DNA of 64,000 nucleotides from Sipunculus nudus (taxonomy: Eukaryota > Annelida > Sipuncula > Golfingiida > Sipunculidae), in assembly GCA_026874595.1 (NCBI GenBank), contig CM049311.1, forward strand, positions 62,707,453 to 62,771,452, read 5' to 3'. A program made the translations under genes and the position numbers. Every line of letters starts with the position of its first letter. Position 1 is the first letter of the stretch. Of the stretch, positions 9,718 to 21,500 are shown piece after piece. The notes beneath the pieces were generated by a model, which was not told the origin of the DNA, did not search any database, and saw only the letters and a list, made by a program, of their open reading frames with translations.

Positions 9718-10030
9718 CTCCCTGAGGACCATGGTCCATAGCTAGTATTCAGGGCTTGGTAGAAAAGCTTTGGGTCGATTAATTTCAGCTTATTTTTTCT
9801 TCTGCCTTAATTCCCACCCAGGAGTACTAACATTTCTGAGTGCATTTTGATGGGCGAGGTGAAGAGGGTGCTTTTCAGCAAGAAGAGCTCAGGTCGGAGT
9901 GCTTTCATTTTACATGACTGGACAATATCGTGGAAGATCAAGTCTGCCTCAGTGCTGCCTGCCGGGTGGAAATCACCCAATGGACTGTTCAGTTCTGTAG
10001 CACAGAGTGTGTCAGGCATGCTGAGGTCCT
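9718..10030 (-). pseudogene. LINE pol remnant, 5' part, plus right target duplication
   Basis: CTCCC at 9718-9722 is the right target duplication. Reading the minus strand from about 9790 down to 9722 gives DPKLFYQALNTSYGPWSSG, which is the sequence expected just upstream of the LLS-DGT motif found at 4740-4879 on the other side of the LTR element. The remnant probably extends to about 10030 through a 75-codon minus frame (9807-10034), but that part is not clearly recognisable. Confidence 0.6.
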
Positions 10031-11335
10031 TCAACTATGTATGCTATATGAGATCATATTCAAAATGCCTCATATCAGAATACGCGGGGTCGGACTGTCA
10101 ATCACTGCTTGATTAAATGTGCAGCTATACGGAGTATGTTAACTCTTGACTATCTTATTTCTGCAGCCTTTTATTAGCTGGTATAGCACCAAATTCGGGA
10201 AATTAACTAGCAGCGTATCCAAATCTGACGGAACACAAATAATGACATCATGAACAGCAGATCAAATACCTGGTGCACATGTATGTGCCTATAAACAAAA
10301 ACTAATCTTTATGTTCTCTACGTATCAGTACATGAAAACAACTTCCTATATTATAAGAACCATAATTAAGTGAAGAAAAACTCATTTGCTTACTTGTGAC
10401 AATGTACATAAAAGATGTGCAAATTTGTTGTTTCCTGTTTAAGATTAAGATTGGAATATTGCAGAGACTGGTTACAGTTTATGTATATGTAGGATGTGTC
10501 CTATATGGGTTTGGCATAATATTAATCTTTAGCATGCATTCAATGAGTAAAAGAGGACATCCGTGCTGTAATTTTAAATTTGATCACATTCACAGAAAAA
10601 TTAAATGTGTCAGTTGTCATTAAATTCAAGAGCAGCTAATTTTTCGATCCATGGAGCATTAAGTTAGGCAGGATTTTATAATAAGTAGTGTGATGAAGAA
10701 TCGAAAAAGTAACCCATAATTATTAAAAGACTGAATTATGAGGGATGAATTTTATATTCAGTTGTGCCTTTGTGTTGAAAAGTAACATAATATACACTTG
10801 GGTTATACACAGGTTGCAGTATATTGTATCTCCATTAAATGTGTATAAACGCATATACTTTATATAATGTTTGCCTGGGTGTTTCTCCATTTATGTAAGG
10901 TAAATATACAATTTATTATTAGCTAAACCTAATAGCACATGGCGTTGTTATGTGTATGAGCATTTCATCCAGAACCGAGGCTGGGCCCTGATGTGATTGT
11001 GACGTCACAAGCAACATTTAGAAATGACTTAAGTCTAGTTTTTATTCTTCCCTGAAAATTTTGGGCTGACAGTGTCAGAAATACCAAGCTTTTGATGACA
11101 TTGAGATCTAGGATATCAGTCACAGCGGTTTTCCCTGTGTGTGGCGTCACTGCCGAGTTGACTGTGCTAATAGATGTGCCAACAGTGTTTGAACTCATCA
11201 CACAACCTCATGTTTTTTTGTAGAAATAAATAGTAACAAATATTTTTCCTCCAGGAATTGTGTCTGTTTATGTTAAATCTATATTAGTATTTTTTTTTCA
11301 TAGGCAATTGTGTTATATAGGATAATGAGATCTAC
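10031..11335. other. unassigned non-coding DNA
   Basis: AT-rich, with short open frames lacking any motif. No RNA gene or repeat boundary was recognised. Confidence 0.5.
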
Positions 11336-11638
11336 TGATACAAGCTGAGCTATAGTGATGACCTTTGACCATCGCCCGGCTGGTTGTCTGGATGTCTATT
11401 GCCAGGGTACAAATCAAGACCATCAGAATCTTAAACCTGATATGTTGCATAAGGTTGGGTAGCTGCTTTACCCCCCACCCCAACACTCCACATGCAAACA
11501 AAGACAGTTTAAAAGCATAACACTCTTTCATGTGCATCCATTCATTAAATAACTAGGGGTTTTCTATCAAAATTCCTTGATCATACCCTATAAGATAAAA
11601 TAAATTAAGATGTTTTTGTACAGAGATAAATTTTATTG

Positions 11639-11692
<54 letters not shown>

Positions 11693-12280
11693 ATGTATCA
11701 TATTAATTGTAGGTATAAACATGATTAAAAACTTCAGAATAAACTCGGAGATCAATATTGTAAACTGAGATACTGCTTACATGAACAAATGTAGTTTATC
11801 CCCATGGGGGGGGGGGGGGGGAGAGAGACATAGAGTGTTCGGTCTGTCGTCGTCTGTGTCAGGATAACTTTTGAACGACTCAGCGTATTTTCATGTATTT
11901 GAAATTTAAATTGTTCTACCAATAACTCGGAATGGTTTGGAAACCGGTGACCTTGACCTTCTTCATCAAGGTCAAATAAGCCGAAATAGAAATTTCTTGA
12001 AAACCTCATAATTTTTTAAGCATCTAATATGTTTTCCTTAAATTTGAAACACTTATTGTTTCAACCAAGTTCAATGACAAGTTAGAAAATTTGTAACCTT
12101 GGCCTGGACATTGGATTTGTGTGTTCATTAATCCTTTTTAAGCGATTTGATACAGAATTTCACTTGTTCTCCAGATTTGTTTTATAAAATCTCTTGAAAT
12201 ATTATAGGCTTCGTGCCTACATATTGATGAGGAGGGGTCGATTTCTAAGCATACCATAGCAATATAACAAACATAACAAG
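11336..12280. repeat. fragmented dispersed repeats with AT and G tracts
   Basis: A truncated hairpin-repeat end (CTGAGCTATAGTGATGACC) lies near 11345. A nearly pure (AT)n of about 50 bases is at 11641-11690 and a G run at 11805-11820. After the G run comes TGTCGTCGTCTG and wording such as TTTTGAACGACT, typical of the low-copy dispersed repeats of this genome. No coding content. Confidence 0.5.
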
Positions 12281-13625
12281 AGCCATGGCACATTTGTCAG
12301 AACTCGCTCTCGGACGGTGTGTCCCCATAAAAGCAGCCACGCACGACTGTTTGAGACACGATACTGTCCTTCTTTCTTGATATACAGCGCTTCATTGAAG
12401 CAGAAAGGGCATTAAAGGGGAGTACAAATTAACCTGTTTGTGTCAAAAAAGGTAAGACATAACCATATACACGCAGAATAAAGTCTGAATATATACCTGA
12501 TGGTATTTTTATAGTGCTTGTTTAAAATGGACCGTAGCGCTTTTACTACGGAAAAATCTAAGGACTGGACAGAACGGACGCGAAGAACTGGTTTGAGGTC
12601 AAGCTCTCTTATACCGGTAGGGAATAATTACAAATATACAAATTATTTCCTTTTTCGTCTACCATAAAGAAATAATTTGTCCGAGTGTGTTTTAGAAACT
12701 GTCTGCACAAAGGCCACATGATCGGCAAGTCAGGGGTTTTAAATATATTTTATTATATATGTAGGCCTATTCTGTATAATTTAGTGTCATATAAAATATT
12801 TTTATAATGAACGTTTTATCATAGAAATAGAATTATCACATGTAGGCATATGCAACCTTACACAGCACCCTTTTGAAATTACACCAAAAGGCTTAGTATA
12901 GCATATCCTTGTAAATATATATTTGAAATAAATAAATTCGTGTCTGTTTGTATCCCATATCATATTTCATTGTACATTCATTGGCGGTAGATGTGTTTTC
13001 TTTTTTTATATATTCATATATACCCTATAAACTATAAGCCTTTTATTAAATTGGCAACTAAGACTATTGTCATAAACTCTGGACGAAGTGTGGCCTATAA
13101 AACAAGAACCCTGTCTATTATTCAGACATATATTTTCCTTCTCATTTCGTTCTTATTCCTGTTAGGATTGACGTGCTAGGTCGCTGCAGAAGTTATTCAT
13201 TGTGAAAGAGTAAGTTGCTTTTTGAAAGACTAAACATGTATATAACCATTTGATTGCATTGTTGCTTCGAATGTCAGATCTTTTTATACATATATATAGA
13301 GATAGAAGTCAAGAAATGTCTTGAAGGTTCCTAGAACGTTATAGCATATACATGGAAAGGTTTATTTTTGTTATTACGTCATGAATAAGTATAAAGGCTA
13401 TGTATCGATTGCGTAATTATAAGTAGATCGTCAATAGCCATGCACAGAGAGTTTGGTTGTGCTAATAAATTGAATTGAGTCTAAGTACATGTAATTTAGT
13501 CCGAGCATAGAGGTCGTGTATAGGCCTTTACAGGGCAGAAAAAGTATATTGTCGTGAGAAGTTGATGGTTAGTGATTTGGAGATTAGGAGGACAGATATA
13601 TCGTGGTTTCAACGCCATGGAAATT
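12281..13625. other. unassigned DNA with exon-like signals near 12.36-12.63 kb
   Basis: A CpG-richer patch contains CATAAAAG (about 12327), an AAAAAGGTAAGAC splice-donor consensus (about 12450) and a short frame starting at the ATG near 12528, MDRSAFTTEKSKDWTERTRR. That frame runs to about 12666 and has a possible donor after CTTATACCG. It could be a promoter with a non-coding first exon, for example for the ASB gene downstream, or chance. Nothing else was recognised up to the next AT tract. Confidence 0.25.
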
Positions 13626-13627
13626 TC

Positions 13628-13687
<60 letters not shown>
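13628..13687. repeat. AT microsatellite
   Basis: Nearly pure (AT)n of about 58 bases. Confidence 0.95.
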
Positions 13688-15236
13688 GTTTTCGAGTAAA
13701 AGAACGCAGAATATATTTCAATGATTTTTTGTGACACTGTATGTTTAAGTACATTGTTGTCGCTTCCCCTTCTAACACCTTATGTATATATGCATAAATG
13801 TATTTGTCCTTTTTTTCATTTTTCTTTATTTTTATAGCAAAATTTCCAATAACTCAATTTATTCCGTGAGTACCTGCATGTACATTCAGCAAATCAGATT
13901 TTGAGATGTGACCTAATGTGTTTCTTTATACGATACTATCATAACAGTATTAGGTTACCGTCGAAAATTAATTTTCCCATTTTTATACAACTTCAAAAAG
14001 GAAGTCCATATAAAACTGTCACTAAAACAGGATTTTGGAATGATGAATAAGGTTTCATTTCCAAACTGGAAAAGGGTATTCGTTGTAATTAATTATTTCC
14101 TTATTATTCCAAGGGATTTTTTTTTTCAGGTAATTTTTCAGGGCCTATATAAATGTTATCCCGAGGCTTTCTTTTGAATACAAAAGGCATCTTTACATTA
14201 AAAATTTGTCCCATTCAGCACACTAAATTTGAAATACAACTGGCACAAGGAATACCTAACACAACAAAATAATATATAACTTACTAACTTTGAATACAAT
14301 AACATACATAATTAAATGATATAAATGAATATATAAATATACAAAATATACATATATATAAAATCATAAATGTATGCATTTCAAATTGTCATCATCATCA
14401 TGACCGTGACCTTATTTTGACGATTAGATAAAATAAGGTATTAATAAAATATTTGTTACATTGTCTATATCTACAGGCACCAAAGTATACCTATACCTGT
14501 GTTTAAACTCGCACCAAATGCTCTTTTTTTAATAACAACAAATTCCGGGTCGGGTAGAGGATTTCTTCAATGGAGTAAAATAATAAATTTTAAGTTTATA
14601 GAATAATTGAACTGAATGTATATTGCTGAATAAAGGCACAGAAAACTGAGCACAAATATTGTCAAATTTTGTAAGGGAACGGAGTGCAACCTCCATATAC
14701 CCCTTCCCCATCCCATCCTGATATTAAAATTTTAATGGACTCAAAATAAGACTTGAAGGCATTAAACCACTAAAAAGAAACATTGGACAACATTGTTGAT
14801 TTTACGCGGTTAACTGTTTAGATAACTGATTTATAAGTCTTCTTAACATTCAAGGGAAACCCTAACAATTACCCCTACAGGGGGTATTTTGGTTTTACCG
14901 TATAGTTGGTTGGTGGCTGTGTCTGTCACTAATGTGACTAAAAAAAGAGATGAGAAACGCATTTTGATAAATTTATCAGAGTGTTAGGACGACATCGGAT
15001 ATATATTAAATTAAAGCCTGAATTTGTCTGGATTACCTGAAAATTTGTTCAATGTGATGATGTTTAATTATCATTAGGATGCGTTACCATTGTAAGATCG
15101 GGAATTTTGTTTATCCATGCCGAGGGCCAGACCGGCTACTGATAAAGTAGAGCCACCTTTGTTCTCGCGTGAGAGCTGACCTGTTATGCAACCATATACT
15201 TGGTACGGAGGTAAATATATATATAGTCGCTGTCCA
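13688..15236. other. unassigned non-coding DNA
   Basis: AT-rich sequence with no supportable gene. A short (TCA)n-like run is near 14390. Confidence 0.5.
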
Positions 15237-16322
15237 TTTTTAGCTCAGCTGACTGAAAGTTAATTGAGGTATGGAAAGGCGCTTTGACCGTCGTTCGTCC
15301 GGCCGTCGTGCCGTCTGGCCGTCCGTTATCATGGCACAAATCGTAACCGCTGAACCTAGAAACCGGTAACTGAATATATCGGGAGGTCAATAAAAATTCT
15401 CCTTGGAATGTCGAAATATGGTCACTGTGACCTATACTAGTATCAGGGGTCGCAATAACGCCTTTCCGCTTGTCCCAGACAGGCAAAGACGTGCACAGAA
15501 AGGCATTTTTCATGTTGTACCAATCCGTTGGAAAAGTGAACTCCTGAATGTTTTCCACAATAGTAGCTGATAAGTAGTAACACACATGACACAAAAATAA
15601 AAATTATTTTACAGGTGGTCTTCCATCGACTCCCTATATTCCCTGTATTTTTTTCTATGAAAATTGTCCATAATATCTCTTACACTTTTCGGCAGTTAGG
15701 CCCTCATCTCCTATATTATACTGTTTTTTTTTTCCACTGCACACTCTTGTTTCTGAATATTGGTGCTACAATTGAAAACATTCAGTTCTTTTTGCATGCA
15801 GGTGTGCAAGTCGGACAGTAGCATCAGGTTAACACTGAGGAAAGTGTGACTGAAATTTGGTAAGATATATCATACTGCATGGTTTCTTCAGTTCCTGAAG
15901 TGGCACCACCAGTATTTTGTCTATTTTGTTATGCATTTTTCCCCTTTATTTGAAATTGAGACAGTCTTATTATGCTATCAGATTTGCAACTGTGTTTTCA
16001 TCTATACTGCCCGGAAACCTTGTGAGCTTATTAGGGTCCCGCTTAAATAAGCAGATACCCTATAGTAATCACCCTGTCTGTCCGTCTGTACGTAATTCTG
16101 TAGGTCTTTCTTGTAAATTTGTATCCTGATGATAATTGCACTCAAGTCCGGGTTGACATATCGATTTCCAAAAAAATGTCATTTATGGCCCACCCATAAA
16201 GCAAATTCTCGATTGTTTGGGGTATAATGAGGTGAAGGTTCCAGGACCCACTTTTTTCAGAAAGATTGTGGATGCATTTTAAGCCAAAATTCAGCTGAGC
16301 GTCGAGACCCATGAGTCACTAT
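15237..16322 (+). mobile_element. hairpin-ended non-autonomous repeat (family B type), decayed
   Basis: The left end holds TTTTAGCTCAGCTGACT at 15238-15254, followed by GTCC-rich sequence. The right end holds CAGCTGAGCG at 16292-16301, an inverted copy of the left arm, then GACCCATGAGTC. The 5' part (about 15390-15440) matches the tandem unit of the 52.7-56.4 kb array (CTCCTTGGAA...GGTCACTGTGACCTAT). A second hairpin-like start, AGGGTCCCGCTTAAATAAGC near 16034, lies inside, so this may be two fragments rather than one element. The 136-codon minus frame across it is not a gene. Confidence 0.5.
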
Positions 16323-17505
16323 AGTTTTCTACTGATATTTTAAGATAAAATAATTGTCACAGACATCAGGGGAGGGGGCGCTTGAGTTAATTTTGTCAGA
16401 CTTTATTTAGTCTGTATGTTCACTAACATTAAAGATTATTGTATATTGTACTATAATTAATTGTTCCCTGTATTTTAACTAAAAAATCATTGACAGACAG
16501 CCTATAATTTCGCTTATTTTTACAGGTAACTTTTATTGATTTGTTTTTTCAGTTACTATGGAACTCAGAGTCACACAAAAAGTGAGTTATAATTTAAGAT
16601 TATTTATTCATTTCATTAAGGTTAGTCAGAATCCTCCATTAGGCGTTGTGAATTTTGAATGTATTATATAAAAGAGACTCCTTTCAAAGTTTTAAAAATG
16701 CGGTCATGATGAAAATCCTACAATCCTACTTATATGATAGGGATTAGTTGTATAATTATATGAATTACTATGAGGGCTTGATATTATAGGGCTACAATAT
16801 TTAGGCTCTTGGTCGATTTTAATCAGATTTATGTTCATTTCTACTCCGTTTTTTATGTTTGTAAAAAAAGTATAAATCTGCGTGCTGGTGTTCGTGCACG
16901 CATGCGAGCACGCGTTTCAGCAACCTTATATTTTGCCGTTTTTGAGTGAGCGATAATATAAATAAACCCATTTCACCAGATCTGTACCTGTCAAACTGTT
17001 GTGACTGCTCTGCCTTTATTAGCCGCCAATGGTAGTGAGTATAGGTTTTATTTTTATAGAGGATATGTAGATATTACAAAACTAGATACTTTGTTTAAAG
17101 ACATCTGTTATGTGCAGAATCATTGACGAGAAATATAATGCTAATATACTGGTCATTTGGGAGAAATTATACTTTATAGAATTTGCTGCAGTCTTGCAGC
17201 GCTGACATATATAGTAAACAATACAAGCGCTGCAGCCTCTGGCGGGGAGAGTCATTACTATCCAAGTTTTTACGGTTCCGTACAAACCCTCAGACACGTG
17301 TATGCCTTGTGTAGCGTGAGGACACCAAACAAACCCCACATATTTTAATTGGGCAGAACTATAGAAACCGGGCTTCAGCCTGCCGCCGGTACAACAGGTG
17401 TCGCATAATAAATTGTTTCCTGGAAAAGGCCGATACATATAATTTTCCTCAGAATTCCCGTATTTAATTTTGCTCATAGCTGGAGTTTATTATATTAGAG
17501 GAAGA
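16323..17505. other. unassigned non-coding DNA
   Basis: Contains a CG-alternating hairpin at 16881-16912. A 131-codon minus frame at 17082-17477 overlaps a CpG-containing patch but shows no domain or splice context that would support a gene. Confidence 0.45.
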
Positions 17506-17512
17506 GGGGTCC

Positions 17513-17563
17513 GGGGAACCTGGGTTCCCCGTCTGAACGGGGGTGTGGGGGCGGAGCCCCCAC
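17513..17563. repeat. two adjacent GC-rich perfect hairpins
   Basis: GGGGAACC-TG-GGTTCCCC (17513-17530) and GTGGGGGC-GGA-GCCCCCAC (17545-17563) are both perfect 8-bp stems with tiny loops, 14 bases apart in AT-rich DNA. Their origin is not recognised. Confidence 0.8.
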
Positions 17564-17663
17564 CTAAAGCTTAATTTTCCTGTTAAAATAGTAAATGGTT
17601 TCCCATTTTCGCGATAGATGCCTCTTCAATCGCAGATATAAATGAACAAAACTTGCTCCTGCT

Positions 17664-17745
17664 GGTATCTCGTCTTCACGGCTCACTTAGTAGCGTGAAG
17701 GGCTCCTAGTCTAGAGATCGTAGGTTCGATTCCCGATTCAGGCGA
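17664..17745 (+). repeat. tRNA-like block (tRNA pseudogene or SINE head)
   Basis: GGTTCGATTCCC (from about 17722) is a good pol III B box. It is preceded by a tRNA-like D-arm segment, GGCTCACTTAGTAGCG, and an anticodon-arm-like GGGCTCCTAGTCTAGAGATC. The acceptor stem does not close cleanly, so this is more likely a tRNA-derived SINE head or tRNA pseudogene than a functional tRNA gene. Confidence 0.5.
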
Positions 17746-20220
17746 CTTCTGATGTTTACTAGTTGTTTATGTTAGAAGAGTTAAGTGTTGGGACATCTAC
17801 AGGGAAAAGTAGGAGTTAAAATAGGGAATGAGAGGAGACAATTTTATTTATATGTTCCTCAAAAGAAGCGAAGCCCGCGTTCTATAGTGGCTCCTTTAAT
17901 TGTTACAGATGCTTAGACTCCGTTGGGACCAAAACTTTTGCTGAATGATCAGTATGTAATAAAGTATAAGCACTTACTCTCAATGAAGTCAGATATTACT
18001 TCATCTCCGTCGGACCCCCGGAGCCTTCAAGTTGGAACAGCCAATAGGAAATTAGCATCATTGACAACACGCGATGTATGATGGGAAGGATGCTTATGAA
18101 AATATGGTCTATCCAAGTGCACGGCACTGGCATTCCTAGGAAAAGCCCCCCTGAATTCATCTTTTGCATAGATTGCCCACCTAATTTGCATGGGATTCCT
18201 TTTCCGGCGGTGTCCAGTTGGCATGCAACAACTGAACCCTGGCAGTTCAAAGGATAAAAAAAACATTTACAGGCGCACATGAAGGTAATATATCGATTTA
18301 ATTTGATACATAAAAAGTTTATTTCTATATATAAATACAAGATTGTTTGTCTATCACACAACAAGCAGTGGTAATTCGTGTTACAGGTCCCTCCATGTAC
18401 GGCAGGGTGAACTCTCATCGCTAGATGGTTGGACTCCTTATCACAGATATATGGAGTCCGAACGTGGCGGATTATTATAGAATCCTTCCTACAGGCTGGG
18501 GAGTAATGGCAATTCATACCAAAAATTGTCCTTATCTATCTCTCTTTCATTTCATTGACTTTTATTCACTTTAGGAAGGATTCTATAATTCTGCTATAAT
18601 TTGTGTATTCCTCTCAGTCTCAAGCCAGATGTGACACTTTCTTAGACTTGCAGTGTTGTTCTCTTTTACACATTCATTCTGAAGTCCAGTAGTGTATTTA
18701 AAGGTATACAATCTTTATTTGTTCTGGCTCTGGCACCAACTGATTAGATATTAGGTAAGGGCATTTGGTTTAATTCAACATTGCTAGTGTTGTCAGGTGT
18801 CAACATGTTATAGTCTGTTCCAGACCCTGTCCACTTGGTTTTTTTTTGCGATTATCTCTACATAAGACAAACTTGGCAAACAAAATTTGCACTAATGGCA
18901 TAAAAAGGCAAAACATATTTTTGGTACCTTACCTACTCGTGATATAAGTATTATTTACTTTACAGCCTGGTTGACATGTCTCATATAAACTCTGTGGTTC
19001 ATGCCATCCCTAATTAGTGGCCATTGTTTATCCCCCTCAGATATGTATATAAAGTAATGTGACGTAACAGTGAAACGTGTGCACTTGGAGAATACAAGTC
19101 TCACTGTAATCAGAGGTCCACAGTTATTGATTATTGGTTCTGTGAATGTTGGTGCCTTTTCAGTACGTCACATCTATTATGACATCATCATTATTCCCAG
19201 ATATGCCCATTTCACAGATTATTGGCAAGATGTGGCTAAAGAAAAGACAAGTTATTCATAAAAGCTTTTAAATTGTATTCACGAAAATGACATAAGGTAG
19301 ACTATTATTTCCATAATAGTTTATTATGCTTTTTCCTCTTTCTGCCCTAAGGTCAAACAGTTTTGGCGTTTTTTGCTTCACAAAAAAATAATCACAAAAA
19401 AAAAACAGATAGAGAAGGGTACTGGAAAGGACTATAATTATTATTAAGTTGGGAAAAGCTATTCAAATTGTAAAAATAGGAGATTCAGATTCGTAAGAGC
19501 ATGATGGGATATTTTCACCAGGAGGAGATAGTTTTAGAAATGGTTCTGCAGGGGAGGTTAATAAAGTGGCTAAAACATTGCTAGGTTTAACCCAAGGGGG
19601 GATTTCATTTCAAAATATTGATGCCACGGTAAAAGTACAATATAAGTCACATGCCTGAAAACCACATTTTTGGTAGTTTTATTGTCCTTTTAGGCCAGTT
19701 TTTCATATTCATGTTTCAGTTACCAAGGGATTCCCAATAAATCTGTGTTCTTTGTGCAATTTTTTGTTGAATGACATACTGCCAGCCTTGCCTTTGGTGA
19801 CACTCTTGCCATTGTGTTGTCAGGGTAAAGTGCTAAGGTTTTGTTGCAACGTCTTCCCTGATTGGTAAGATTATGAATGGGTGTTTCTTTGTGGGGACAG
19901 GTTAGTTTTTTTGTTCACCAGATGCCCTCCTAACAAAGTGTTACATGTGGCATTTGTTCTTTCAAAATAAAATTATAATGAACGGTCCCTTCGGAATGTG
20001 GCATCCAGCCAGTCAGAACCACCATCACTTGTTCTTTACAGATGTCATTAACAATGTTGGACAGGTGAAGGCCCCCTGTTGTCGGCTTATTATTTTTTTC
20101 AAAATGTCCATCCCGGCATCCACCTTTTGGGACACCCAGCTCCATGAAAGGACCAACAGGGCCCAGCTCTCATCCAAAGGGCAAAAAATAAGGGCAGTCC
20201 CTGACCACCTTACACATTGG
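17746..20220. other. unassigned DNA; possible minus-strand exon near 18.0-18.24 kb
   Basis: On the minus strand a pyrimidine-rich TTTTTTTATCCTTTGAACTGCCAG acceptor-like sequence ends near 18242. It is followed by an open segment of about 70 codons ending in TGA near 18025. Two frames are open there and neither shows a known domain, so no gene is called. The rest of the stretch is featureless. Confidence 0.25.
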
Positions 20221-20227
20221 AGGCTAT

Positions 20228-20485
20228 CCCCCTGGCTCAGGGGTAGAGCACAGGACTCAAAGCCAGCAGATTGTGAGGCGGTGTGATAATTCACTGTCAG
20301 CCCCCAAGCAGGGTGAGTGCTCTGCAGGCTTTATGGGAAGTCTGGCCAAAAAGCCATGTTTCACTCACAGACCAGTATGCCTTTTGGGGGCTCCTTGGTG
20401 GTATAACCCAACAATGGGGACAATTACACACCCAGGGCCCACAGGTGCAATAGTCACCGGGCCGGGTTAACGCCATTAAAAAATG
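20228..20485 (+). repeat. tRNA-derived SINE, copy 1
   Basis: The head resembles a tRNA D arm with an A box (TGGCTCAGGGGTAGAGCA). The body contains CAAGCAGGGTGAGTGCTCTG, TGTTTCACTCACAGACCAGT and CAACAATGGGGACAATTACA. The same body recurs in inverted orientation at 42425-42632 and in direct orientation at 45474-45700, which defines a dispersed family. SINEs of this kind are transcribed by pol III and mobilised by LINE proteins. Confidence 0.75.
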
Positions 20486-20514
20486 GAGGCTTTCAACACC
20501 ACCAAAAAAATATT

Positions 20515-21500
20515 AAAAAGTAAGGTTCAAGGAGTTGTGTGTCATTGAACAAATCCAGAGTGCCTCACAGAAAAATTTACAGGTATGGCTTAGGGAGAGG
20601 GATCCTAAGGATCTAGGGGAGTTAGTGGGAAGGAAGACTGTTATCTTGTGACCCATAGAAATGAGGAGCCTCAGGTGAAAAAGGTTATTAGCAGTAACCT
20701 TGAGGCCAAAAGTGAGGGTATAAAGCCCAAGTGTTTCAGGTGTGGGCAGGTAGTGCACATCATGGACAGATGCCAAGCTGAGAAACCTCTGGATAAGTCC
20801 TAGGGGGAGAGGGAAGAAAGGGACCGGTGAAGGTTACTTCTCCCATTGGTTGTCAATCAAATGTGTGACCAATCTATATGTGTTTGAGGGTTCAGTAAAT
20901 GGAAGCCAAGTTAGCTTGCTGCATGATACAGTTTGTATGCAGACATTGGTACGGGCAGACCTGGTGGACCCAGAGGCATATTTGGGCACTAATGTTGTCA
21001 TGAAATATGCAAATGGCCAATTTCAGGAGGTTCCTTTGGCCGTGGTGCACATCAAGAGCCCTTTTTGCAAAGGTAAGTTTTTTGTTTGTGTGCTAGGAAA
21101 TCTCCCAGAGTCTGTGTTACTGGGTAATGATTTGGATTTTGAGTATAGTGCCAATGCTTATGCCATAACGAGCCATTGGTATAAGATAGAAAGGGAGAGG
21201 CAGAATAAAGCTGAAGGTGCTATGGTCAGATCAGATGCCAAACCCAAGTCACTGGAGCCGCATGAGGTAGAGTCAGAGGACTCTGATACTGCTGACAAAT
21301 GTGAACAAGGTGAGTTCAAACAGCTACAACTTACAGACACTTCACTGGCAAATGTAAGGAGCTAGCTGTGTGAGGAAGCCAGCAAGGAATGTGTTTGCTT
21401 CTATAAGAAAGGTGAGTTGTTATACAGAAATGGTCTTCAAATATGGATGGTGATAATCATGAACAGCACCAATTAGTCATTCTAAACAAATATAGGCAGG
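20515..21500 (+). pseudogene. decayed Ty3/gypsy Gag-protease-integrase remnant, 5' half (Gmr1-like)
   Basis: A Gag C-terminal stretch (VWLRERDPKDL near 20575) is followed by one CX2CX4HX4C zinc knuckle at 20732-20773. A frameshift then leads to a retroviral-type protease in the frame 20850-21365. The protease keeps LVRADLVDPE and PLAVVHI, but the active-site DTG has become DTV (LLHDTVCM near 20930), so it is dead. Directly after it, past an in-frame stop at 21362, come YKKGELLYRNGLQ and HQLVILNKYR, the lead-in to the integrase zinc finger. There is no room for an RT between protease and integrase, which points to the Gmr1-type gene order (PR-IN-RT-RH). Transposon-derived and non-functional. 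Confidence 0.75.

Noticed and set aside
15184-15594. 136-codon minus-strand open frame
   Set aside because: It overlaps a hairpin-ended repeat, ends in a tyrosine/isoleucine run from an AT tract and has no domain.
17082-17477. 131-codon minus-strand open frame
   Set aside because: Cysteine-rich but without regular spacing, no start context and no splice partners.
17664-17745. Functional tRNA gene
   Set aside because: Only the B box and parts of the D and anticodon arms fit; the acceptor stem does not close.
17996-18517. 173-codon minus-strand open frame
   Set aside because: Two frames are open over the same DNA, the composition is not protein-like, and the only support is one acceptor-like sequence. 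Kept as a low-confidence exon note only.
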